A stretch of 64,000 nucleotides of DNA. Source: Ephydatia muelleri (Eukaryota > Porifera > Demospongiae > Spongillida > Spongillidae). Positions 23,847 through 37,242 of this stretch are shown in pieces. The stretch's first letter is position 1; every line of letters starts with the position of its first letter. The translations under genes were made by a program, and so were the position numbers. The notes under the pieces were generated by a model. The model was not told the DNA's origin. It made no database searches and saw only the letters and a list, made by a program, of their open reading frames with translations. The stretch is taken from NCBI GenBank assembly GCA_013339895.1, contig JABACO010000006.1:11498933-11562932 (forward strand). The letters run 5' to 3'.

Positions 23847-26800
23847 TCAGCTTCTGCCTGTGACTGGTGATGCTTGTGCTAAAAAAACAGATTCTTGTGT
23901 GGTTAAACTTAGAGTTTCATCTTTTTCTATTACTAGTCCTGCTGCTGGCTCAAGACGTTCTGACTGTGATGTGATCCTCAGGGATGCAATTGTGTTTTCT
24001 CTATCAAAATCATCATCAATCCTTTGGCACACATTGTCCTCCACTGCACTTTCAAAGCCCATCTCTGTACTCACATCAGTGCTTTTTACATGTTCTGCTA
24101 TTCCATTTTTGTTACAGGGAGGTAATGTGTCGTTACCCACCAAGATAAAATTACTCTGCGATGCTTGTCTGATGGTCTAAACAGTTCAGGCACAGGTTGT
24201 TGGGTTTTGGTGTAGGAAATTCAGAAGAAAGTCAGTTATACACCAAAGACGTGACAGGCACACACATGTAAGTATTAATTGTAATGGAATAAATGTTCGT
24301 TATAAAGTTAAAAATTAAGACCTAATACGCACAGTAAAATATGCACATGTGCTTTGTTATTTTCAGGAAATACATTTATGACAAAAAAACATAAACTATG
24401 ATGACAATACCTTTCTCGTTTTCTTCAAAGTTCTAAGCTCAGTTTCCAGTTGGTTTATTCGGTCCTCCAGAGAAGAGAGCTTTTCTTCGTAGTTACAGGT
24501 AGACCCGAGGTTTTCACCATTTGGATCACAATACAGGTAGTAGAACTGCAAAGGATCAGTTTCAAGTCACCATTTACTCATCAAGTTATCTTGCCTATTT
24601 ATAAAGTCAAACCTCTAGTACAGTGCACTGTAAAGAAAAGGGGTCTATGCACGTATATCACACCAAAGTTTGATTTGATGTATGCATACACCTGTTGGAC
24701 CAAATGTACGTTAAGATTCAATTTGTGGTTGTGAGTGGATTGTGTACAAACAAATACATTTTGGTTGCGAGAGTGAATCTTTCGGTCAAGGATCACTCCA
24801 AACCCAAAAATAAAGATTTGCAAATGCATCAAAAATGGCTAATGCAGTTGGACATTACAATGACCCATTACATTCCTGAGGTAGATACCTTGCACTTACT
24901 TTAGGTATGAACAACAGGCTCAGGATAGTGGTTGAAGTTATCCAGGCCCCAATCGAGTAGATTGCAGCAGATGTGTTAACATGATCATATATTGCTGCAT
25001 AGCACACAATAATCACTGCCAATGATATTGAAGTTATGAATACAATTGCCACCAAATATTTAGAGTCATTGAGTCCTTTGGTTTTCACTTTTCGTATTGC
25101 AAAGGCGAGCGGGATGGCAGAAGCCTGTAAAATTGCCTTGTATGCTATAAGAATTATTCGCCATATTTGGAAGGACTTCTTTGGAGTAGACTCACACACT
25201 AATATCATGTTCATGGTTTCTTCTTCGAAAAACTGATATAGAGAATGAGTTCATGTTAAATGTGAGGCAATGCACTGTACTGAGGTGTGCATATTGTGTG
25301 CACTGTACTGAGGTGTGCATATTGTGTACACTGTACTGAGGTGTGCATATTGTGTGCACTGTACTGAGGTGTGCATATTGTGTGCACTGTACTGAGGTGT
25401 GCATATTGTGTGCACTGTACTGAGGTGTGCATATTGTGTGCACTGATGCTGCATTCTAACTTACACCAGTTTCACTTTTTGGATTCACCAGATCATGTAC
25501 CAGAACAGCACCAACCCTTAGTTGTGGGACAGATAGAGTGAGAATCATTAAGACCACATCAATGGCAACCAGAATGCAGACTATGGCAACCAGCATCCAG
25601 TCCTTCACTGCCTGCCAGAGAAATTGGTAAGTGTTACAATGTAAATGTACTGTGAGTGACATTGTCAATCTATTTGATGTAGTGACAATCTATTTGATGT
25701 AGTGACCATCTAATGCTTAATTGGTGAAATAAGTAAATTAGGCAATGATGAGTTTCCTCCTCCCCTCTCTTTGTCTCGCTCACTTTAATTTATGCGCACA
25801 ATACTTAGAATATAAATTTTTCAGGAAGATGTCAAGAGACAGCAGATATGCATTCAATGTGTCAGTAAGTATAACTAATTTAATATGGACCCTCTGTGAC
25901 ACTGCATATCACCAGCAGTACAGTACGTGCTAAATGGAGATTTACCAGTTTATTTGGTCGTGGGTCATTGAAAATATAGTAAATGCGACATGTTTTTACA
26001 AGTATGGGACCAAAAGCAAGAGAATAGCCAATAGACCACAGCCAAATACGCACCTAAAAAATAAAGGAGAATGAAATAATAGATAAGATTCAAGTACAAG
26101 TGTATTCACTGAACCAGCATGTGCATGAAGAAATGATAACATTACATTGCAAATGACTGATGTTGGCAGTATTGCCTTGCTCTGGATGGCTGCAAAGAAG
26201 ATGCAGATGTAGAGCAAACAACACCCAGAACACGTTATCATAGTGAGAGCTGGACTTGTTAGACGAACAAGCCTAAAGTGACAGCTCAGGAAATAAAAGG
26301 GGATATTTGTGAAGCCACAGCACAAAATCAACCTTGTTTTGTGGAATATTGCAGTGAAACCGATGCACACAGAAACCAGGATCATTCCAAGTATTGCTAG
26401 AATGTACATAATGATTGTTAATGGCTTTTCTATTCCTTTCTCTACCGTGAAGGTTGTACCATCAGGTGGAATTCCATCTACAGAAATTTGGTGCAGTACA
26501 AAAGCACTAAAAAGATACATTATAAGCCAGATTTGGAATACATGTATTATTTCTGTCTCACCAAGAGATTGTATTTACTGGCTAAAAATGAGGATAGACT
26601 TACATGGGAATATAGTTTCACTGGATTCTGTTTCATTGAAGATCATTTCTCCAGTTTGTGTTACATAGCCTATTGGTACAATTTCAAGAATCCCAGCTGG
26701 TTTAAAGAGAAGATTCTCAACTGTGTTAAAAATGGAAATCTACATTCAGGTCAGACATACCTTTGTTGAATCGATACTGACTCACACCAATTGCATAAGA

Positions 26801-29800
26801 ACTTCGTATTCCATTGGTGGTAAATGACACATTGCCCTACATGCAAAGATAACTGTTAGAACGACTAATGGAGACATTTAATGTCTATAATTCATGTAAA
26901 TTAATTTCTTATGAGTGAATAGCACCTATTAAATCAAGAATCAGTTAGGGCCCTGTAATACTACAACTGTAATTGGATTTTCATTTGTATCAAAGTAAAT
27001 CTGCTGTTTATACAGTGTAGGATGCAGCATTGCAATATCTAGGTTATTGCATATAAACTGACATGTTAACCCATATTGCACATCATGTCAACACTTAGTT
27101 TCCTTGGTGCAGTGTTATTTATCTTGTAAACAGTTATCTGCATTAAAAAGGGGTGGCTACTCTCACAACACTATTTAACCATTAACGATACACAAAACTT
27201 ACTGTTATCCCAGTAAAGCTAGTGTTTGATAGATGCTTGAACATTCTTTCAACAAAGGCACTGTTGCTGTATGCAAAGTTCTCAATTGAAGTCTGGCACG
27301 AATTATTGGACATGAATGAAGTTGTTCCACAAGTCTGTTCATTAAGATCTGCAAGAGATTATATAGACCATAATTCATCAGTGTGAAAATTGCTGGTTTG
27401 AAACATACCACTAGCACTAATGAAATTAATGTTTAAATTTTCCCCAATTAACTCCTAGATACCAACAGTATAATTTTAATACGTTTGTCAGTGCATAACA
27501 AATGAAGGTGCATGTCATTTTACAATCCTTTCACATAAAAAAGATAGAATTTAGCACCACGTTGAGAATAAAGATTTTAATGGCAGACCAGATGCCAAAA
27601 GAAATTCATTCAACACACATATATGTTGGATGCATTGCTATGCTCAGCTACATATTATAAACGTACATAATTATGGAACGTTCTACGAGATTTTGTGACC
27701 CTTGTGGATTTATATACCGTACATAATGTATATTAGAGTGTCCTATTCAAATCGCTATTTCTTCCGAAAGGTGTACACTAACGATGCACTATTCTCACCA
27801 TTTCTTTATGCCATTAAATATATTTTGGTGTCTTAAACAACCACGATGCCGACGGTACGAGGTCTGATATCATATGGTAGTTCAAAACGGCCACATCTTC
27901 AGATAGCAGCGTTCAAATCACTTCGAATTCGGAGTGTACATATAGGGGCCCTGTAGCTATTGAATTGTTCTGTTCATGAATTTGAATACTACCTATTACG
28001 GAGATACCGCTGTGCGAAATTAATGTACATTTTCCCACGCCAATAATCTCCCCGTACTTTGAATTGGACGCAGTTTGCCAAAATGGGAAAATGTGCACAG
28101 TGATATCTCTGTAACGATAGAATAGAAATTATAATAATAGCAATTTAAATAGGACGCTATATATAAACCCACAAGGGTCAAAATCAACGTATATCATATA
28201 ATCCTAGACAGAACACATTAGGAATGTGTACACCTTATGTTCAAGTAAGTAATATACCTTGAATTGTCTTGTTAAGGGCAATTGCGTATGCCCACACGGC
28301 ATCAAAGAAAGTGGGGTCTGAATGGTTGTAGTTTAAGCCGAGCTTGTCACCAAGTTGAGTATACCAATCCCAGTATTGTGAAAATGTCTGGCAAAAACAT
28401 ATAGCATATGCCACATGTCATGCATGGAAATAAAATGATTTTAGGTTATACTCACAAGCCCAGATAATGAATCTTCTGCATTGTAGAATGTATCTAATGA
28501 TACAGAAAGTGCTCCATTTAATGCATTTTCCATTTGACGTTTTGTGCAATTCAGGATATAGTTTAATTCATTAGCTGGGTCCCACCATCCAGAAGGATAC
28601 CAGGTGCGTAGTATGAGAACATATTTAGGAGATATCTTACTCTTGTGATATGCCTGTAAAAATTGATATCTCACAATTAGCATCTTTAAGAATGTTACCA
28701 AGTGAAAGGCTTATAATTTCTGATGCAAAACTAGTTCAAACATTTTGTGCGCAATTCACTTACCTCACACACAACCTTTCTTGCATCAGACTCGTACATT
28801 GCTAATTCAATGATACGAGTGTCCTCATCCTGCATGTATAAACATTTGCCATGTTAATTGGAAGAGCAGAAAACGTAACAAAACAGCAAAGAAAATAAAA
28901 TAAAAAAGAAAACACCACAAAAACAGAAAAGCAATGATAACAAATGTAACTGATGAGTGTGATACCATTTCTATAAGTATGCCATTGAATAATACATTAA
29001 TTTAACTTACAAAGAGTCTTTCATTATGAATGTAATAATCGATGCTGTTCTGTGGGTTAGCGTCATTATAAATGACTGATGTGATCTCAGCAACACCTTT
29101 TAGAAGTCCTCTGGTGACATCAAGGACCTGAAGTGAAGAAGTTAATGTTCAAAATAATTCAGATGTTTTTGGATGGATTTATATATTGCATGTAAGTGCC
29201 TGAAAATGTAACAATATACTGACATTGTATGGTGAAATCACAATGCATCAAATTCTTCAACGGTTATGCTGACATGATATATGGTTCAGAATGCAGTGCA
29301 GACAAAACATACAATCAAGAGCATACTTTATTGAACACGTCATTCTCAGCTGTAATGGTGTGAAGTTTGCGCCATCCGAACATCGTACACAGAACCTTGT
29401 ATACGATGGGCAGAGATGATTCACTTGGAAGCATTTGGAAGTACCTCCTATATTTTGTCCTATCTTCCAGCACCGGTGCTGCTGAGTCAGGTGACACCTG
29501 AAAAAATTTAGTGTGTCTATCATGTGATCTGTTATGCTGACATTGCCACTCTCATCGCACTGCAGATGTAATTAATTCTCTGCTAGAAGCATTTTGTGTT
29601 ATTAGTAGCCTGCAACTACAAAAACACAAGACTTTCAGTGTCATCTCAACCCTCACAGGGCTGTATGCTATTTAACCACCTGAGGAGTCTCAAGCAATTC
29701 TAATGATGAAATAAAATACTAATGGCCACATATTGCATATCCCACCGTGAAAGTCAGTGTAATTTTGACAAACTGACACATTGTTATGAATAGTTTCTTT

Positions 29801-32800
29801 AAACTCACTTGGGTTATATTGAAGTAGTGGCTGATACTGGCTACTGCAATTGTAGCATCTTCGCATCCAGAGCCAACCAAACCGACAATGTTGGGTTGTT
29901 CCCGAACGTACTTCAGAAAGAAGCTGTCGTAGGCAACAGTCTGGTTGCACTTCCTCGATTGGGTTTGGGGGAGGAGGTTATCAGGGGTTAAAATGTAAGA
30001 CAATCATCCTGTTTTGTAAAAATATTACATATACACAACCGGAGTCTTTATACCATGTCAGCACATTTTGAAGGCAGCAATAGCTATAAACTTACAATAA
30101 TTATGTCACTATAACAGTATTCCATGTGATCTAATTAGGAATTAACTCAACTATCATGTATCAATCACACACAAATCTGTATCAGTATCCAATGAGCGAG
30201 AAGTAGTCACGCGGGGAATTGATTGGCACTTGCCAAAAAACGGTCGGCGTATGATACAATGTGCAGTTGTGCAAAGAATGGTACCCTCACCAATATAAAA
30301 CAATGGTCTATATTTGTGTTGTTGTTGTAAATAGTTTCATGACGCGTATGTTAGCGTGCAGGTGGTATTCATAGTTAGCGTGCAAGTGGTATTCGTAGCA
30401 TGAAAGACAACAACTATTCATGCAAGTCTGACAAAAGGGAAATAAGGGCCAGACCATTTTTTCAAACCGAGCCAAAACAAAAAGTTTCAGAATTTTTGGT
30501 CCGAGATCACCCTCTAGCACAAAAACGAAGGGCATTACATTTTGAAAGTTCTTCTCCTGTTAGAGCAACAGTGAACACAGTAAACAGGGATTTTCCGCTT
30601 TCAATTTCCATTGGGAAGCAGATTAACAAACACCATTAAAGGAAAGCTTCTAAGTAGGTACTTCAAGATTTTTTTCAAATCGTGTTTTGTGCTGCGATTT
30701 TATTACCCTCTACAAGAGCACAAAAAATGCTGCAGAACGACACCTTATGCATCATATTTGGATTAGTATCTCAAAAGTTACAGCGTTCCAAACATTGCAT
30801 TTTGAGTGAACGGTACAGTATGCGCGATCATAGAAAAAATTGTGACGGTTTATGTTTACTGCAGCTATTGAACCATTGAACGTTATCATGCCAGAACGTA
30901 ACTACATGTAGGGTACACATATATAGCATATACATAAGACTAAATAACGATTTCAAGTATGTACAGGTCATCAGTAACATAGTCAACTAAGAACTCATAA
31001 ATGGTCATTGTAACGTCATCTCCGTCATCCTGATTTTCATCATGTTTCCAGTACGTAGCAGTACCTTTTGGCATTTTTGACCTTTCTGTTTCTTATAGTT
31101 TGAAACTTTTGCTTGAAAAGCTGCTTTGAAATCAAAATCTCCTTTAGTTTCTATTGTCTGTGTAAACATGCATCGTTCACAGTGGATTCTTAGCTTCCGT
31201 GAGATGGAACATAAAGAACTGTCAACTACTGGACACAATGAGGTAGAAGTATGAGGTGCTGAAAAGGTTTGAATTGGAAGGATAAATTGCTCATCTAACA
31301 GATTAATTATGACATCCCAATTCCGATCTACATGCATGCTTCTTCATTGTTTTTATTGTAACGTTGTATTGACCTCTGTAAGGCATCCATGTTGACAAAT
31401 GCTCCAGCTTGCAGAGAAGTCACTTTTATGGCAGTGTCTGAAATGCTTATTTGTATATAGGTACATCACCAATCCTTTTCTTAGTACTGCATGCAGCCTG
31501 TAGAATATTGCCAGCACTCATACCACTTCTAAATTTTTCAAGATGCTTGTTAAAATCATTAGCAGTAATATAAAAAATGACACATTTGTTTACAACGTCT
31601 ACGTATATTTACTTCGTGACCGTAAAAGTGAGTCAGTATAAATGGCCTGGGGACTAGGCTTGAAATGAAAACCTTGTTTAAAAAGCACCTTGGGAATCGG
31701 TTGTAAATTACAGAATTGCAATCCCTAGTAGTGTTGCATTAGCCATGAAAGAAATCTTAACTAAAAAGTTGCGCCGCTCGAAGATTAAGGTACACTCTAA
31801 TTAGAGTTATAATGTGCTCGATCATTCGATACATAAAACTCTTTTCTGCTGTTTTAAAAGTTACAAAAACTAGTTAAAAAAACAGTGCTTGTTATACTAG
31901 GAGACTTTGTAAGTGATTTGGTTTTACACAGAGCGTATACCAAGCGCAAACACGTAGGGCATTTGATAACACCTTGGGAATCGTCTGAAGTCCATGAAAA
32001 AAGAAATGCAAGTAGATAATAACCTTTGGAACCTGTTTATCAGAACTCTATCCCCGCCGCTCAACACGTATAAAAGTTTTGCAAATATGAAAAACAACCA
32101 TTATTTCAGCCCGCCAAAAATATTGAACAAGTGTAGTTTTCTAGGTTTTGACTGCACAAAGGCTTAGATAATTTAGTATCCTACCTGAAAAGCACAGCAG
32201 AGTCCTCAATTGCTACCAAACCAATACAAACTAGCCTTCGTTTCTATGTCCCGTACAATTTCAATCCATCACTTCCGTCACAATTTTTACTCGTTATTTG
32301 GTACACGTACGTCAAATATTGAAGTACCTATTCTAAGTGCTGTATGGCACCAGGCACCATCGTATCGAGTGTCGATCTAGGTGGGAGACGGGTGAAATGA
32401 TGAAAAGTTGGCTTGCACCTTGGGTGCGACCATAAACTCTAAACCCCAAGTTTGATTTGATCCCACGTAGCAAAGCTTAGTGAGTTACGTAGCCAGGGGG
32501 GGGGGGGGGGGGGGGGTTCGAACGAACCCCCCCTAAAAGGGTCAAGGTCCGCTTAAGTGGTGCGGGTCCCGGCTTGCGAAGCTTCTGGGGCTTCGCCCCA
32601 GACCCCAATGGGGGAGTTTACACATCGCTCCCCCCCCCCCTCCCACTTTTCGTAATGGACCTGAAGCGAAATGCCCCCCCCCCCCCCCCCACTTTTCGTA
32701 TATCGGACCTGAAGTGGACTGCCCGCCCCCCCTTTTCGTATCGGGCAACCCACCTCGGCCACCGCCCACTAGTTAGGAGTTAGGTCCACATTTGTTTTCC

Positions 32801-33429
32801 GAACCCCCCCCCCCCCCCCCCCCCATTTCTTGACCTGGCTACGGGCCTGATTTGGCCGTAGCTTCATAACACAGCTCTTCGGTGCATGCTTCAGGCAATA
32901 TCAATAGCTAGTTTCTAGCTTAGAATACATCGAATTCCACAGCAGCCTAATTGCCTCCTAGCTGTCACACGATACATGTATCTCTAATCTGATTGGCGTT
33001 TCCGACAACAACAACAAAAAAAACATGCAGAGGTCAAGCAAAAACTGAATCCGCATGTGAGATGTTATTTATACGCTCGGCCAAAATTTGGAGGAACTTA
33101 AGATCACCCCTTGTTTGTACTACGGCCTTGTCAGTATCCAGTGGACACGCAATGCCTACCTGGGAATCGGTCAACTTGTATTGTAGCCTGTATCCGGGTA
33201 GAAGGCTGCTGTTCTCGTTGATCAGGTCAAGCGCTATCTGGACGCTAGCTATGGAACTGCTCGTTACATAGTCTCCAGAAAAGCTGACCATTAGACCCAA
33301 CGTAAGTGGGATCCGAGTATCGTTGCCATTCTTCACCGAGGGATAGATGGATTTGAAGTCCTCCAATCGACTTCCTAGGGCGACCACAAAACTAGAAAAC
33401 AACACGACCACCTCGAACTTCGAAGACAT
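23847..33429 (-). CDS. GABA-B-type metabotropic receptor 2 (class C GPCR), 17 exons
   Basis: A paralogue of the receptor at 918-9834. Exons (minus order): 33429-33160, 29949-29809, 29497-29327, 29127-29011, 28829-28764, 28653-28456, 28387-28258, 27348-27203, 26836-26761, 26720-26604, 26477-26333, 26272-26146, 26053-25946, 25611-25465, 25232-24900, 24545-24411, 24176-23847. Together they are 2757 bp in one frame, 918 residues. A signal peptide comes first (VVVLFSSFVVAL), then a ligand-binding bilobed domain (GLVGSGCED, YVLILRTWY, NTSFTGITGNVSF). Seven TM segments follow (for example YSLAFGPILVKTCRIYYIF), then a coiled coil (KLSSLEDRINQLETELRTLKK) and a 109-residue acidic tail, much longer than in receptor 1. 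Every intron position and phase equals that of receptor 1. Here intron 11 has a normal GT donor. Intron 1 is 3.2 kb and holds a transposon; introns 7 and 14 hold a MITE and a minisatellite. Confidence 0.9.
25273..25445. repeat. 28-bp minisatellite, about 6 copies
   Basis: The unit CACTGTACTGAGGTGTGCAT followed by ATTGTGTG is repeated about six times with almost no divergence. It lies inside intron 14 of receptor 2, a short distance upstream of exon 15 in the direction of transcription. Confidence 0.95.
27688..28185. mobile_element. Palindromic MITE in receptor 2 intron 7
   Basis: The ends GATTTTGTGACCCTTGTGG and CCACAAGGGTCAAAATC are inverted repeats of about 25 bp. The interior is an imperfect palindrome sharing blocks with the MITE at 21249-22049, such as TATTTCTTCCGAA, the CTTCGAATTCGG region and TTGTTCTGTTC...ACGGAGATAC. 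It is the same superfamily but older and more diverged. Non-coding. Confidence 0.7.
29950..33159. other. Receptor 2 intron 1 (3.2 kb): repeats, no host exon
   Basis: Apart from the G/C-tract element at 32488-32843, no coding exon is supported. A 24-bp tandem duplication (TTAGCGTGCAGGTGGTATTC type) occurs at 30350-30392. A minus open frame at 31337-31005 (110 codons; FDFKAAFQAKVSNYKKQKGQ) is unrecognised and may be a mobile-element remnant. Confidence 0.5.
32488..32843. mobile_element. Short inverted-repeat element with long G and C runs
   Basis: The ends CGTAGCCAGG and CCTGGCTACG are mirrored. Each is followed internally by a run of about 20 G, respectively 18 C. Internally it contains GCTTCTGGGGCTTCGCCCCA, a hairpin pattern common in non-autonomous animal DNA transposons. 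No ORF and no clear target duplication. Confidence 0.6.
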
Positions 33430-36400
33430 TTTGCTTGCGGATATGTAGACTCCAACACAGATATGTGGCATGCGGTAATTCTATATCACATATAAGTAGG
33501 CGCTCAAATAACTTTGGCGAAAATTCCGCGTGTACCGTACACAGGAAAGTGCATTTCTGTTTTAGATATGGCTGAGATGAACAATCACAACAAAACCTAG
33601 TGAAGTACATCTTAAACTATACTTTATTGATGAAACCAAACATTCACATGATCTACCTGTACCCCTAAAACAATTTGAGGGTTTTTTCAAGACGTTTGTG
33701 CACGCATTTTGCACGTTCTGTAATAGTTGTACACAAATCACACATGGAATATGTCAGCCAGATCACCAAGGCAGGTGTTTGATGCCGTAGAACAAGGTTC
33801 CTGAGTCAGTTTAGGTACTGTCACCATTTGTAATTCTCACAATGATCTATAATAATTTATTATTAGAATCTATACATAATGGAACATGGCTTTACGGGTG
33901 TGCGATGAACCTGGTACTGTGGCCGAGGTACGAAATACGCAAACTGCTTCAAATGTGTGATAGTTTAAGGAGACAGCTCGTATTTGTTGTATTAGTTTCT
34001 GATTTCACAGTGTAAGCGTAGTTTCCTAATTAAAGCTCTTCCGCTCTTTGTAAATACTCATAGTACAATGAACTGGACAAAAAGCTGAACGGACAATAAA
34101 AGTGAACTGATAGACCTAGGGAAGTTTTCGCATATGTGCATGCATGTGCGTGCGTGTTTGTGTGTGTGTGTGCATGTGTGTTTGTCAGTGTGTGCATGAA
34201 TGTGTTATTTATACGTGTCGTGTAGGCTGTATTTGAGGTGTCAGTGCTGTGAGTAGTATTCGTGTGTGCACATGCGTGTGTATCCGCTTATAAGAACTCG
34301 CTGAGCCTCGAGGTGCCGATGCAAGTGTGTGCATTGTGATTTTATTTCACTGATGTGTTTTTGTGTATTTTTTTGTAATTCTTCTGTTACTACAAAATGT
34401 ACATATACTTGTGTATGCTTGCGTGTGTGCTTGTATGTGCTAGTGTGTATATTATTTTTTGTGAAAGTATTGTACATGTATGAGGAAAATCTGGTGCTAC
34501 ATCACATCACATGAGTGTATATTTATATGAGTGTTTTACAGTAGCAATGGATTTGAAATCACCAGCAGCATGCCTTTCTTAGGTGTTGCCTTAAGGGCAC
34601 CTCTGAGAACAACATACCATGTAGCTTCATGTGTAAATGAATATGGCACAGCTTCCACACTACAATTCTTGAGGACAATTCATGCAATAGAGCGGTGTGA
34701 TCCAACAGAATTCTATAAAGTGGATGTGCAAAACTTGTGACTTTGACCAGGTAGGTATATGTAAACTTTTTAAATCTTGCTACTGCATGTGTAGGGAGAG
34801 GTGATGGTGTGCTTGTATAGGGAGAGGTGATGGTGTGCTTGTGTAGGGAGAGATGATGGTGTGCTTGTGTAGGGAGAGGTGATGGTGTGCTTGTGTAGGG
34901 AGAGGTATGGTGTGCTTGTGTGGGGAGAGGTGATGGTGTGCTTGTGTAGGAAGAGGTGATGGTGTGCTTGTGTAGGGAGAGGTGATGGTGTGCTTGTGTA
35001 GAGAGAGGTGATGGTGTGCTTGTGTAGGGAGAGGTGATGGTGTGCTTGTGTAGGGAGAGGTGATGGTGTGCTTGTGTAGATAGAGGTGATGGTGTGCTTG
35101 TGTAGATAGAGGAGATGGTGTTGGTAAGTAGCTTGAGTGTATCTGTCAGTGTTTCATATGTATCACAGGTGTATGTGTTAATTTGTGTGTGTGATCGCTG
35201 TGTGTATATTTGTGTTACTACTGTACTGCTGTGTGCTTGTGTATGTATGTATTTATGTGTGTTTGTGTGTGCATATTTCCAGTAAGGCTTGTGAATGTAC
35301 TTACATGTATGAGGCAAATCCCATACTCGCCCTCTTCCACCAGTCACACTGACCATTAGCCGCAACAAGGGGTTGATTCAACATGACCTGAATGTATTCA
35401 CGGCACGTTTTAAAAAGCACAGGATCAGATGCAGCAGATGAGTAGCCTTTTCAATGATCTGTATGATATTGGAGGCCCTTTAGGTAAGAGCACAGTGCTG
35501 GTACATCTGTTGGGCGATAGTTATATATGCATGCATATGTACTACATTAGGTGCAGGGAGTGCAAGATACCTGTGGATCCTGAAGAACTAGCAAACTGAC
35601 AGAGAGCGTACTCCCTCTGTGTGTGTTTGGATAATCTTATCACTGCTGTGGTCATGTTGTGGACACATGGTTGATATCCCAAACTTTGCACTGTCTGTGG
35701 CTATAAATGTCCTTCAGTAGTGTGAATTGGAGGATGTAATAACAGCTTCTGGGGGACTTCAATGGTTGGTGGTCCGTCTTCAAGTTTGTTTGTACTTTAT
35801 ACATTTTGCACACATGGAGTTGAATGGTTCCAGTGCATTGCATTTTGTGCCTACCTACTACTGCATCATTGCCAGAATTTCAGACATGGTCGTCCTGCTC
35901 TCACCCTTTCATACAGTATGGTTCAATCTGTAGGCATCCATATACACCTGTCTTTTGCAGCAATGAGCACGGTTAATTAATTATTTTTGTTGTTGTTATT
36001 ATTTGATAAAGGAGGCAATTGCACCAATGAAAGTAGATCTTTTTAATTACACTCTTAGGCTGAGTTATAGGCTGCTGTCCAAAATTTCTGGCAAAGCATT
36101 CTATCACATGCGTCTCTGTGTACCGGTGTATACCGAACCCAGAGGAAAATAAAGCTGTAGGTTCAATTTACCCCCACCTGTTTCATATCCCCTTCCACTG
36201 CATCTATTATATCTGAATCCTATAATTTGAATTTGTTGGGAAGAGTGGGCAACTATTGTACACTATTTTACAGGCACTGATATTACGATAGTGAAGTATG
36301 GTGGGCCTGGTGGAGGATGGGAGTAGAGAGCAACGTTCCTTGACAAATAGTGCCTCCATAGTATACTGGTAGCTTGTTATTTAAATAGAGCCTGTGGAAT

Positions 36401-37242
36401 GGGATGACATCACATTACAGTCTAAAGCAATCTAATACTCTTCCAAATTAGGGGCAACTGACTAAATTTTATAATTTCTGCAGCTTATACATTTTGCTGC
36501 AAAATGTATATTTTTACACCACCAGAGCATTGCCATAATTGGGTGTTAGAAGGGCATCACTGAGTCTGCACATCAAGTAATGCTATAACAATCCTCCAAT
36601 GTGAACAACAGTTTCGCAACAGTTACAAATATGCTACAATCGTCAAATATTCTGCAATTGTTAAATAGGTGCAGAAGTGGTTTGCAGCAACACTAATCTG
36701 CAGCTTACAGGTAGAATTCCATCGACTAGAACAGTATAGTGGTCGAGTTCGTACTTCTATGGCTATTTTGACGTAACAATGGATGAGGGCAGGGGGAGAA
36801 GATAAAAAGGTAATATGCAATACTGAAAGATTTAGTTGTACAACTAGTTACACCCATTGTAGTCGAATTATCATGGCATTCAGATATTGGTCCCCAGAGA
36901 CCACACAATTAGGTCTACACATGAAGCATAAGCCAATCAGCAGCCTTTGGTATATAGCATCAGCACATTGTAATGGTTACATATGAAAACGTCTACACCA
37001 TCCTTAGAAACGGATGTCCAACTCTCACATTTTTTAATCATTCACTTTGACAATCAAATTACTAGTGTACAATTGATATATTTCTCTAAGGCCAGGCCAC
37101 AATTCACAAAGCGTTATGCCATACTTGACAATCCCATTGGGCTAAGCCCTGCCGCTGCCCAAATTATTAATAAAAAAGACAAACAAAATTTTAAGAACCG
37201 ATGGTTAGATTACTAGACACACAAATAACTGAAATAATGAGG
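33430..37242. other. Gene-poor region between receptor 2 and the actin-like gene
   Basis: No gene is supported. It holds the receptor 2 promoter side, a TG-rich microsatellite at about 34140-34210, the minisatellite at 34791-35115, and AT-rich sequence. Short open frames (for example plus 34531-34740 and 35727-35933) have no recognisable similarity and no splice support. Confidence 0.5.
34791..35115. repeat. 26-bp minisatellite, about 12 copies
   Basis: The unit GTAGGGAGAGGTGATGGTGT followed by GCTTGT is repeated about twelve times with rare substitutions (TAGATAGAGG variants at the right end). The long open frame across it on the minus strand is an artefact of the repeat. Confidence 0.95.

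Noticed and set aside
25192..25454. Repetitive frames (QYAHLSTVHTICTP)
   Set aside because: Translation of the 28-bp intronic minisatellite.
34559..35368. 269-codon minus frame rich in Thr/Ser/His
   Set aside because: Pure translation of the 26-bp minisatellite.
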